Shown here: positions 1-5,405 of the stretch, in pieces
Numbering within the stretch: position 1 is the stretch's first letter
Layout: the number at the start of each line of letters is the position of its first letter
Source: Christensenella sp. UBA1262
Lineage (GTDB): Bacteria; Bacillota; Clostridia; Christensenellales; CAG-917
DNA length: 5,885 nt
Direction of reading: 5' to 3'
NCBI GenBank assembly: GCA_002308215.1
Contig: DBVO01000036.1
Span: 1 to 5,885, forward strand
Made by a program: the position numbers and the translations under genes
The notes under the pieces: generated by a model
Databases searched by the model: none
Told to the model about the DNA's origin: nothing
The model's input: only the letters and a program-made list of their open reading frames with translations

Positions 1-506
1 GTCTTGGCTATGCCAAGGCTTTCAAGTACTACTACTGCATCTGCTACATCTTCGCCAATGATAGATGAACCAGATGGACCACCATCCATTGCAAGCAAAG
101 TGATATCATCAGCAACATGATCTTTAAGGCTAACAATAAGAAGTTCTGCTGTCTTTTTGCCAAGACCTTTAATCTTTGCCAACGTCTTGATATCACCAGA
201 TGCAATTGCCATAGTGAGTGTTTTAAGATCATAACCACTCAAAATTTGCATTGCCATCTTAGGGCCAATACCACTAACCTCTATTAAACGCAAGAAAAGA
301 TTCTTCTCATCAAGGCGTGAGAAGCCATATAGAGACATTTCATCCTCTCTCACGTATAAATACGTGTATATCTTTGCAATCTCGCCATATTCGACGTCAA
401 AGAGCGTATTTCCACTTACGCCGAGCTCGTAGCCTATTCCATTGTTGTCAAGCACGATTGCTGAATCTGTTTTACTTACAACCTTGCCGGTAATGTAACT
501 GTACAT
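1..506 (-). CDS. ruvA: Holliday junction branch migration protein RuvA (3' end cut off by window edge)
   Basis: RuvA binds four-way DNA junctions as a tetramer and loads the RuvB helicase, driving branch migration in recombinational repair. I translated this frame by hand: it is open from the ATG at 506 to the left edge, giving 168 whole codons. It begins MYSYITGKV, the usual RuvA N terminus. Residues 1-62 form the OB-fold domain, with the acidic-pin pair E54-D55 in REDEMSLYGF as in E. coli RuvA. The first helix-hairpin-helix is at about 70-90 (VSGIGPKMAMQIL) and the second at about 105-128 (IKGLGKKTAELLIVSLKD). A flexible linker follows, then the start of the RuvB-contacting domain III (VADAVVVLESLGIAK). 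Families usually run to about 190-205 residues, so roughly 25-35 are missing beyond the window. The gene follows ruvC by 13 nt, and ruvB would be expected next (inference). Confidence 0.96.
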   Translation of the reverse strand, partial: MYSYITGKVVSKTDSAIVLDNNGIGYELGVSGNTLFDVEYGEIAKIYTYLYVREDEMSLYGFSRLDEKNLFLRLIEVSGIGPKMAMQILSGYDLKTLTMAIASGDIKTLAKIKGLGKKTAELLIVSLKDHVADDITLLAMDGGPSGSSIIGEDVADAVVVLESLGIAK

Positions 507-515
507 AGTTTATTT

Positions 516-520
516 TCCTT
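516..520 (-). promoter_or_regulatory. Ribosome binding site of ruvA
   Basis: The minus strand reads AAGGA nine nucleotides before the ruvA ATG at 506. It touches the ruvC stop codon (520-522), so ribosomes ending ruvC are placed at the ruvA start. This supports co-transcription and fixes the RuvA start at the MYSYI methionine. Confidence 0.7.
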
Positions 521-1017
521 TATTTAATTTTGAATTCTGTTGTCATACGACTTGTTTGTGCATGGCATAATGCCGCTGCTAGTGCATCCGCTGCGTCATC
601 TGGACGAGGGACCTTTTTTAAACGAAGAAGTGCTTGTACCATGTGTTGCATTTGAATCTTATCTGCTCCACCATAGCCAGTAATAGCCATCTTTATTTGG
701 TTTGGAGTATATTCGTATACTTCATCCCCAAGGTTCTTTACTGCTGTTAAAAGTATTACTCCCCTAGCTTCTGCAACAGGAATACCAGTCGTTATATTCT
801 TTGAGAAGAAAAGTTCTTCTATGGCAATATTCTGTGGCTTGAATGTTGTTATTAATTCAGTAACGCCTTCTTCAATCTGTTTTAGTCTTTGGGGTAAAGT
901 AAGTTCCTTCGGAGTTGTAACAACACCGTAGTCTACTACACTGAAGTTGCCGTGTACCGCACTTATAACCCCATAACCCATTGTCGCAAGACCTGGGTCA
1001 ATACCTAAAATAATCAT
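520..1017 (-). CDS. ruvC: Crossover junction endodeoxyribonuclease RuvC
   Basis: RuvC is the dimeric, Mg2+-dependent endonuclease that cuts Holliday junctions symmetrically after RuvAB has moved them. The 165-residue protein has the expected family length and an RNase H-like fold. The four acidic catalytic residues are visible: D7 in GIDPG, E67 in AIEELFFSKN, and D141 and D144 in PDDAADALA (E. coli equivalents D7, E66, D138, D141). Other family blocks are PVAEARGVIL at 80-90 and GYGGADKIQMQHMV at 114-127. The start is the ATG at 1017, with AGAGG four nucleotides upstream, a short spacing. The gene sits 28 nt after the ABC ATPase gene and 13 nt before ruvA, the common ruvC-ruvA order. It appears intact. 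Confidence 0.97.
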   Translation of the reverse strand: MIILGIDPGLATMGYGVISAVHGNFSVVDYGVVTTPKELTLPQRLKQIEEGVTELITTFKPQNIAIEELFFSKNITTGIPVAEARGVILLTAVKNLGDEVYEYTPNQIKMAITGYGGADKIQMQHMVQALLRLKKVPRPDDAADALAAALCHAQTSRMTTEFKIK

Positions 1018-1030
1018 ATTGCCTCTATAT

Positions 1031-1048
1031 TAAAAACTATAGTTTTTA
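1031..1048. repeat. Perfect 18-bp palindrome overlapping the ABC gene stop codon
   Basis: The sequence TAAAAACTATAGTTTTTA equals its own reverse complement. Its edge at 1046-1048 is the TAA stop of the ABC ATPase gene, and its other edge lies 4 nt from the AGAGG ribosome site of ruvC. As RNA it could form seven pairs around a UAUA loop, but only one is G-C, so the hairpin would be weak. No U-tract follows, so a factor-independent terminator is unlikely. It could be a protein site, a processing signal, or chance in A/T-rich DNA. Confidence 0.5.
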
Positions 1049-2095
1049 TTTTTCTATACTATTTTCGTTTTCGAAGTCAAATAAGTATGCCTTTTCAATA
1101 TTTGGCAAAGTAGACACTTTGTCTAACTTAACATCGCATACAACCTGTTTACCGCTTTCTGTGACATTGACATATTTATCGCCAAGTCTATAAGAGTATT
1201 TGACGTTTTCTACTCGTTCACTGTCATCGGCATAATCTTCACCATGCCAGCCAACGTAAATCTTTTTATCCTCAAATCCATTAACAATTTTGCCTTCAAA
1301 TTTATCTGCATCAAGGATATACTTCCCATCCTCAAATGCAAGTTTGAGAGCGCCATCCTTTCTTTCAAGTTTGGCTTCTTCAAATGCAAAGCATTTGTCT
1401 ACACCCTCACCTGCCCAAATATTATTTGGATGAGAATATATCTCATCAAATGTGCCTATTTGCTTTACTTCACCATAATGCAATACAACAATTCTATCTG
1501 CTATTGATTTTGCCTCAGCGATGCTCGTTGTTGAATAAACTATACTTGCACCACGTTTTGCAAAATCAATAAGGATTGGTTGAATCTCAGAAAGAATAGT
1601 TTCGGCATCTTTTGCGCTAAGTCCATGAGTGATGTCATCTACAAAAACTGCCCTCGCATCACGGAGCAATAATCTAGCTACTGCAAGGCGCTTTTTATCA
1701 AGAAGAGGTGCTTTCTTAACCTTATCGTGAAGGCACGCAACTATCCCTAACTTCTCTGCTGCCTCATAAACCTTTCCATTAATTGTTTGTTCGTCCACTT
1801 TGCGAATAGAAAGTGGGAACGCGAGGTTATAAAAGAAATTATGATTTTCAAAAAATGCAAGATCATCAAACACAACTATTGTGTCATTTGTCTTTTGTGT
1901 CATTGGCTTGCCATCTAGAGTAATTTCTCCTTCATAGTCTTCTACCGCTGACACTACTTTAATAAAAGTAGTCTTGCCACTTTGCTCGTCGCCAAGAACA
2001 GCGATTATTTCGCTGTCCTTAATCTCCATGTCAAGTGCGTCCAATACGCGCGCGCCATAGAGGTATTGTTTGGTGACACTTTTAATTTCAATCAT
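1046..2095 (-). CDS. MalK/UgpC-like ABC ATPase with degenerate catalytic motifs
   Basis: The 349-residue protein has the layout of sugar-importer ATPases: a nucleotide-binding domain (about 1-230) then a C-terminal TOBE-like region (about 230-349). Intact relatives energise ABC sugar importers at the inner membrane face. The family is clear from IADRIVVLHYGEVKQIGT (198-215), which matches the MalK stretch after the H-loop, from IYVGWHGEDY in place of the GIRPEHL segment, and from the late AYLFDFE. The active-site motifs are altered. Walker A is GDEQSGKTT (35-43), with Gln where the fourth residue is usually Gly. The Q-loop Gln is replaced (VVFDDLAFF). The LSGGQ signature is replaced by APLLDKKR (129-136). 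Walker B ends VFVDD, with Asp154 for the catalytic Glu. The H-loop His is Thr (YSTTS, 187-191). No permease or binding-protein gene is in view. Its start overlaps the yfbR stop by 4 nt (ATGA) with no clear ribosome site, which suggests translational coupling. The reading frame is intact, so it is probably expressed; its role is unknown. Confidence 0.88.
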   Translation of the reverse strand: MIEIKSVTKQYLYGARVLDALDMEIKDSEIIAVLGDEQSGKTTFIKVVSAVEDYEGEITLDGKPMTQKTNDTIVVFDDLAFFENHNFFYNLAFPLSIRKVDEQTINGKVYEAAEKLGIVACLHDKVKKAPLLDKKRLAVARLLLRDARAVFVDDITHGLSAKDAETILSEIQPILIDFAKRGASIVYSTTSIAEAKSIADRIVVLHYGEVKQIGTFDEIYSHPNNIWAGEGVDKCFAFEEAKLERKDGALKLAFEDGKYILDADKFEGKIVNGFEDKKIYVGWHGEDYADDSERVENVKYSYRLGDKYVNVTESGKQVVCDVKLDKVSTLPNIEKAYLFDFENENSIEK

Positions 2096-2688
2096 AATAT
2101 ATCAAGGCTCTCTTGGAATCCATCCATGAAGTTATCCAGGAAATACGCAAGTTCAGGATATTCTGCCCTGCTGTCATCCAAGACCTTTTTTAAGCGTTTA
2201 TATGCCATATCAAACTCTTTGTTTCCAAGAAGTTTTTCTTCGACACATTTGACATATGCAGAAAGCTTATCTGCAACCTTCATGAGCTTATATTCGATGC
2301 TATCTTCATCTGGGATGAGATAAGGAGTATATGCATTTTGCAATTCATCTGGTAATGAATCAATGAGACGCTTATTAATCATATCTTCGATTTCACTATA
2401 AGCATTCTTCATTGTTGAATTGTAGTACTTGATAGGTGTTGGCAAGTCACCACTGATTACTTCTGCAGTATCATGATAAAGTGCAAGTGATGCTATTTTA
2501 TCAACATCGCAATTGCCACCATAAAGTTCATTTCTTATGATGCCGAGTGCTTGGCCAAGAATTGCAACAGATGCTGAATGTTGCATAAGGTCTTCCTTAA
2601 TATTTGAACGCATAAGTGACCAACGTTCTATCATCTTCATGCGGTTCATAAAAGCATAGAACGTATACATTTTGCCATCTTTTTCCAT
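2092..2688 (-). CDS. yfbR: HD-domain 5'-deoxynucleotidase, YfbR type
   Basis: YfbR enzymes are cytoplasmic, metal-dependent HD phosphohydrolases that remove the 5' phosphate from deoxyribonucleoside monophosphates, affecting dNTP pools. The 198-residue length matches E. coli YfbR (199), and similarity runs end to end. RWSLMR (22-27) precedes the first metal ligand H37. The HD pair is H72-D73 in YHDTAEVISGDLPTPIKYYN, where E76 is the likely catalytic acid and GDLPTPIKY is diagnostic of the subfamily. The last metal ligand is D140 in KVADKLSAYVKC, followed by EEKLLGNKEF. The start at 2688 is supported by AGGAG six nucleotides upstream; Met7 has no comparable site. The gene follows pgi after a 111-nt gap that holds an RNA hairpin, and its TGA overlaps the next start codon. 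Confidence 0.94.
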   Translation of the reverse strand: MEKDGKMYTFYAFMNRMKMIERWSLMRSNIKEDLMQHSASVAILGQALGIIRNELYGGNCDVDKIASLALYHDTAEVISGDLPTPIKYYNSTMKNAYSEIEDMINKRLIDSLPDELQNAYTPYLIPDEDSIEYKLMKVADKLSAYVKCVEEKLLGNKEFDMAYKRLKKVLDDSRAEYPELAYFLDNFMDGFQESLDIL

Positions 2689-2694
2689 TTGCTT

Positions 2695-2699
2695 CTCCT
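2695..2699 (-). promoter_or_regulatory. Ribosome binding site of yfbR
   Basis: The minus strand reads TAGGAGAAGCAAATG. AGGAG lies six nucleotides before the ATG at 2688 and decides this start over the in-frame Met7. A small inverted repeat (AATCT/AGATT, 2704-2716) sits just upstream and is too weak to interpret. Confidence 0.8.
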
Positions 2700-2731
2700 A
2701 AACAATCTAAAAGATTATTTGACTACGTTCA

Positions 2732-2763
2732 GTTTGGCGATAGAAATTAATCCATCACCAAAC
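2732..2763 (-). other. Strong RNA hairpin in the pgi-yfbR intergenic region
   Basis: Read on the minus strand, the arm GTTTGGTGATGGA (2763-2751) pairs with TCTATCGCCAAAC (2744-2732) around a TTAATT hexaloop. All 13 positions pair, two of them as G-U. On the plus strand those two become C-A mismatches, so the full fold exists only in RNA made in the direction of the genes. No U-tract follows, so it is not a typical terminator. It lies 43 nt upstream of the yfbR start and could be a processing or stability element, an attenuator, or a regulatory leader. I do not recognise it as a known riboswitch. Confidence 0.7.
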
Positions 2764-2790
2764 GTCACTGTAGATATATATTTTGAATTT

Positions 2791-2811
2791 TATATTATCT
2801 TAGATAATATA
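2791..2811. repeat. 21-bp A/T-rich palindrome centred on the pgi stop codon
   Basis: Ten-base perfect arms (TATATTATCT at 2791-2800 and AGATAATATA at 2802-2811) flank one central base. On the minus strand the pgi TAA stop is exactly the three-base centre of nine paired positions. Only one pair per stem is G-C, so the hairpin is weak, and no U-run follows in the pgi direction. In the plus direction T-rich sequence follows, but no plus-strand gene exists to be terminated. Confidence 0.55.
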
Positions 2812-4194
2812 TTTTGCGTTTTTCTTTGGTGCGTTGTTAAGTTCTTCTTTCTTAGCTTCGTAACCTTTACGATTGAACATTGCATATGTTGCATTCTTGC
2901 CTTCTTCAACACCTGGTTGATTGAATGTATCAATGTTAAGCATCTTGCCACAATATGCTGTTTCAAGTTGGAAGAACATCATAAGTCCACCAATTGATGA
3001 TGCACTGACTTCGTCAAGCAAAATTGTTCTATTCAAATGTTTAGAACGTGTGAGTGCATATTCAGTTGCTTTTCTTTCTGTATTGATAAGTTCACCCATT
3101 GAGTGTCCGCAGAGGAAGTTAACATCTGGGAATTCTTCAGCACCATTAGGAATTTCAACATTACCACGGAAGCGCTCTACACCAATAAGTGTTATAACTT
3201 TATCGAATGGACCTTCTGTATAAAGTTGAACTTGTGAGTGTTGGTCTGTAACACCAAGTGACTTAACAGGTGTTTGTCCTTTATGAACAAGTTTGCCATC
3301 AAAGTCAACTGCCTTACCAAGGCTTTCACCCCAAAGTTGGCAATACCAGTCAGCCATAAGTTTAAGGCTATCTGCATAAGGCATCATAACTGAAATATTT
3401 GCACCCTTCTCTTCCATAGCAATATATTGAAGAACAGCTGCCATAAGAGCTGGGTTCTTATATGGATCTGGGCTATTGCAAGCTTTATCAACTTCTGCTG
3501 CGCCTCTAAGCATACTGATAATATCAATACCGAGTACAGCTGCTGGAAGAAGACCAACTGGGCAAAGTTCTGAGAAACGTCCACCAACATTATCTGGAAT
3601 AAAGAATGTCTTGAATCCATTTGCTTTAGCAAGTTTAATAAGGTTGCCCTTAGCTTCTGATGTTGTTGCGATGATGTGTTTTGCCCAATCTTTGCCGATT
3701 TTCTTCTTAAGAATGTCGGTGATTATAAGATATTGGCTCATTGTTTCACTTGTAGCACCACTCTTTGTGATGACATTGAACATTGTCTTAGCTGGATCAA
3801 CCACATCAAGAAGTGCAATCATGCGCTCTGGGTCAACGTTATCTTCAACATAGAATTTAACGCCACGCTTCTTTGGATCAAGTTCATTGTAATGGAGATG
3901 GCAAAGAGCATTGTATACAGCCATTGGGCCAAGTGCACTACCACCGATACCAAGAACTACGAAGTTATCAAAATGTGCTCTAACTTCAGCAGCTGTGTAG
4001 ATAATATCTCTAACAATGTCTTCTTGGTTGTATGGAAGTTCAGTCCAACCCATCCATCCTTTACCACGGTTAGCTTCAAGGTAATCAAAAGAATCTTTTG
4101 CTTTGTCGCGAAGTGCATCAATTTGGCTTTCGCTAATGCCCTTGTCACCAAGTTGTTCTTGCATCATATTGTTAAAATCGAATTTAATTTGCAT
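2800..4194 (-). CDS. pgi: Glucose-6-phosphate isomerase
   Basis: Pgi interconverts glucose 6-phosphate and fructose 6-phosphate at the entry to glycolysis and in gluconeogenesis, in the cytoplasm. The 464-residue protein is close to the bacillar form (about 450) and is complete. It has two SIS subdomains. GIGGSALG (82-89) and TKSGATSET (143-151) are the sugar-phosphate loops, VGGRFSELCPVGLLP (203-217) is the first PROSITE-type signature, and E290 in WGESLGK is the catalytic base. H319 in TDQHSQ lies in the conserved active-site region, and K433 ends QPGVEEGK, the second signature region. The start at 4194 is set by GGAGG eight nucleotides upstream, inside the end of the preceding gene, which it overlaps by 11 nt. 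It is thus coupled to the TIM-barrel gene. A palindrome is centred on its stop codon. Confidence 0.97.
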   Translation of the reverse strand: MQIKFDFNNMMQEQLGDKGISESQIDALRDKAKDSFDYLEANRGKGWMGWTELPYNQEDIVRDIIYTAAEVRAHFDNFVVLGIGGSALGPMAVYNALCHLHYNELDPKKRGVKFYVEDNVDPERMIALLDVVDPAKTMFNVITKSGATSETMSQYLIITDILKKKIGKDWAKHIIATTSEAKGNLIKLAKANGFKTFFIPDNVGGRFSELCPVGLLPAAVLGIDIISMLRGAAEVDKACNSPDPYKNPALMAAVLQYIAMEEKGANISVMMPYADSLKLMADWYCQLWGESLGKAVDFDGKLVHKGQTPVKSLGVTDQHSQVQLYTEGPFDKVITLIGVERFRGNVEIPNGAEEFPDVNFLCGHSMGELINTERKATEYALTRSKHLNRTILLDEVSASSIGGLMMFFQLETAYCGKMLNIDTFNQPGVEEGKNATYAMFNRKGYEAKKEELNNAPKKNAKYII

Positions 4195-4987
4195 TATTAG
4201 TGCCTCCGATAATATTTTTCAAATATTCAACCGACTTCTTCACTTGTGAATAGTCGTTATAGTCTCTTGCATATTGTTCAATAAGTAATGGGCCTTGATA
4301 GTTCATAGCTTTAAGACGAGAAACAAGTTCTTCATATGGGAACTCGCCATCTCCTACCATGCAAATCTTGCCATCTTTTACGTCTGACAAATGGATGTTT
4401 TTAAGTCTATCACCCATAGCATCCAAATATTCACGCCAATCATAACCACTTTGCCAAGCTTGTTTAACATCTAACACTGCACCACAGTTTGGACAATATT
4501 CTTTGCATCTTGCAAAGAACTCTGGTGTATTAAATGCTGCCCAATGTACATTTTCAAAACAAAGAGTAATGCCATATTCATTTGCAATATTGCCAAGTTC
4601 AAACATGCGTTTTCCTACTGCAACAGGATCAAAATAAGCATCTTTTTTTAGTCTTGATTGTCCGTGAAACGTAAAAACTTTTGCGCCAAGAATTTGTCCG
4701 ACGCGCAAAACTTTTCTATACACTACTTCGGCATCAGCGCGTGTCCTAGGTGCAGGGTTAAAAAGCTGAGGCTCAAAGTTAGTATTGAGAGAATGGACAG
4801 AATAAACTTCCAAATTTCCAACTGAATCGAGCCTCTCTTTTAATAACTTGCCAAAGTCTTCTTCGTACTCCGAAAACGTCGTTAAGAAGACTTCACAAAT
4901 ATCCCCTCCACATAGGCGAATGACCGAGAAGCAATCCTCGGTCAATTCTTTTAGAAAAAACGTCGCTGTTGAGATGCCAACTTTCAT
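4184..4987 (-). CDS. TIM-barrel sugar phosphate isomerase/epimerase-like protein (AP endonuclease 2 superfamily)
   Basis: The 267-residue protein belongs to the xylose isomerase-like TIM-barrel superfamily (Pfam AP_endonuc_2), which includes sugar isomerases and epimerases, inosose-pathway enzymes and endonuclease IV. A full set of likely metal/active-site residues sits at strand ends: H65 (YSVHSLN), H108 (FTFHGQS), E145 (CFENVHW), D173 (VLDVKQAW), H199 with D202 (IHLSDVKDG) and E237 (LLIEQYARDY). The pattern favours a divalent-metal enzyme acting on a small sugar or sugar phosphate. The length does not distinguish substrates, and the cluster of extra Zn ligands of endonuclease IV is not obvious. 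Its ATG overlaps the hpf stop by one base (TAATG), and it overlaps pgi by 11 nt, so it is co-translated with a sugar-phosphate isomerase. This suggests a sugar substrate, but that is inference. Reaction unknown. Confidence 0.88.
   Translation of the reverse strand: MKVGISTATFFLKELTEDCFSVIRLCGGDICEVFLTTFSEYEEDFGKLLKERLDSVGNLEVYSVHSLNTNFEPQLFNPAPRTRADAEVVYRKVLRVGQILGAKVFTFHGQSRLKKDAYFDPVAVGKRMFELGNIANEYGITLCFENVHWAAFNTPEFFARCKEYCPNCGAVLDVKQAWQSGYDWREYLDAMGDRLKNIHLSDVKDGKICMVGDGEFPYEELVSRLKAMNYQGPLLIEQYARDYNDYSQVKKSVEYLKNIIGGTNNAN
4203..4207 (-). promoter_or_regulatory. Ribosome binding site of pgi, inside the upstream gene
   Basis: GGAGG on the minus strand lies eight nucleotides before the pgi ATG at 4194, within the last codons of the TIM-barrel gene. 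It confirms the overlapping pgi start and suggests pgi has strong translation of its own as well as coupling. Confidence 0.8.
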
Positions 4988-5316
4988 TAGACTTCTTCTT
5001 CCTCATAGACGTTTGGGCTACCCTTTTTGTCTTTGCCCCAAATGTCTTTTTGTTTTGTCATTTGACCAAGAAGTTTAGGAATAACTTCATCAACATTGTC
5101 AAATGGAGAGCCAGAAACGGCTTGTGCACGATAGGTAATGCCGTGCGTTGTCACGCTTGCGTCTGTTGTATAGTCACCATTTTCAAGAGTGACAACAAAT
5201 TTTACGAGTGCATCCTCATCATCAAGACGACGTGCAATCTTGACGCATTTTTTCTCCGTGATAGCCTTCAAGGAGTCGCTTGGGTTGTAATTCTTTCCGA
5301 AAAGTTCAAGTTTCAT
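4987..5316 (-). CDS. hpf: Short-form ribosome hibernation promoting factor (HPF/RaiA family)
   Basis: HPF/RaiA proteins bind the 30S decoding channel and silence ribosomes in stress or stationary phase. The 109-residue protein fits the family: MKLELFGKNYNPSDSLKAI opens like MKI..GKN...T.AL, basic helix residues follow (EKKCVKIARRLDD, 21-33), then strands FVVTLENGDYTTDASVTTHG and ITYRAQAVSG, and the closing helix DNVDEVIPKLLGQMTKQK (73-90) matches the usual Y.AID...DKLE.QI.K. The tail is short and acidic (YEEEEV). It lacks the C-terminal dimerisation domain of the long HPF usual in Bacillota. I place the start at 5316, not at the longer in-frame ATG at 5334: AGGAGG lies six nucleotides before 5316, similarity begins at MKLELF, and the longer start would be about 11 nt from the predicted transcript end. 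It is the first gene after a strong promoter and is followed by the TIM-barrel gene with a 1-nt overlap. Confidence 0.83.
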   Translation of the reverse strand: MKLELFGKNYNPSDSLKAITEKKCVKIARRLDDEDALVKFVVTLENGDYTTDASVTTHGITYRAQAVSGSPFDNVDEVIPKLLGQMTKQKDIWGKDKKGSPNVYEEEEV

Positions 5317-5322
5317 AAAATA

Positions 5323-5328
5323 CCTCCT
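5323..5328 (-). promoter_or_regulatory. Ribosome binding site that sets the hpf start
   Basis: AGGAGG on the minus strand, six nucleotides before the ATG at 5316, is a near-perfect match to the 16S rRNA 3' end. It lies inside the longer possible reading frame that starts at 5334 and therefore argues against that longer start. Confidence 0.85.
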
Positions 5329-5351
5329 GAACATCTTTTCTTTTCGCTTCT

Positions 5352-5380
5352 ATTATACCAAATATACGCTGTATATTCAA
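5352..5380 (-). promoter_or_regulatory. SigA/sigma70-type promoter of the hpf operon
   Basis: On the minus strand the -35 is TTGAAT (5380-5375), followed by a 17-nt spacer and a consensus -10 TATAAT (5357-5352). The bases before the -10 read TGG, giving an extended -10 (TGnTATAAT). Transcription would begin near 5345, leaving a leader of about 29 nt before the hpf ATG, just enough for its AGGAGG. It is the only convincing promoter I see in the window and could drive hpf, the TIM-barrel gene, pgi and possibly everything downstream. Confidence 0.85.
5361..5377. promoter_or_regulatory. Candidate operator palindrome in the hpf promoter spacer
   Basis: AATATAC and GTATATT form a perfect 7-bp inverted repeat around a 3-bp centre. 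It fills most of the -35/-10 spacer and overlaps the -35 by three bases. A dimeric regulator bound there would block RNA polymerase. It does not match the CtsR, HrcA (CIRCE), CcpA (cre) or LexA consensus sites I know. A/T richness raises the chance of coincidence. Confidence 0.45.
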
Positions 5381-5382
5381 TA

Positions 5383-5400
5383 TTTTTTTGATTATTTTTT
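5383..5400 (-). promoter_or_regulatory. Phased A-tracts upstream of the hpf promoter (possible UP element)
   Basis: The minus strand carries an A7 run (5383-5389) and an A6 run (5395-5400), with centres about 11-12 bp apart, directly upstream of the -35. This is the usual position and make-up of an UP element contacted by the polymerase alpha subunit, or of bent DNA. Together with the extended -10 it suggests high promoter activity. Confidence 0.45.
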
Positions 5401-5405
5401 CAAAA

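Noticed and set aside
44..238. Minus-strand open frame of 64 codons near the left edge
   Set aside because: It is an alternative frame inside ruvA. The ruvA frame runs unbroken from 506 to the edge with both helix-hairpin-helix motifs.
2764..2800. Second promoter upstream of yfbR (TATA-rich sequence)
   Set aside because: Several TATA-like hexamers occur, but none has a TTGACA-like element at 16-18 nt. The region is simply A/T-rich, so I do not annotate a promoter, though one is not excluded.
2791..2822. Plus-strand terminator formed by the pgi stop palindrome followed by T-rich sequence
   Set aside because: There is no plus-strand gene to terminate, the stem is almost all A/T, and the T-run is broken by GCG.
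5317..5334. N-terminal extension MFRRYF of the hpf product
   Set aside because: The AGGAGG ribosome site lies within this stretch and points to the ATG at 5316; family similarity also begins there.
1244..5391. Many plus-strand open frames, for example 1244-1507, 2689-2997, 3476-3853, 3676-4200 and 4969-5391
   Set aside because: All but 2689-2997 and 4969-5391 lie wholly over genes with clear minus-strand homology; those two also cover a hairpin gap or the hpf promoter. None has a recognisable motif, and their residues look like antisense translation.
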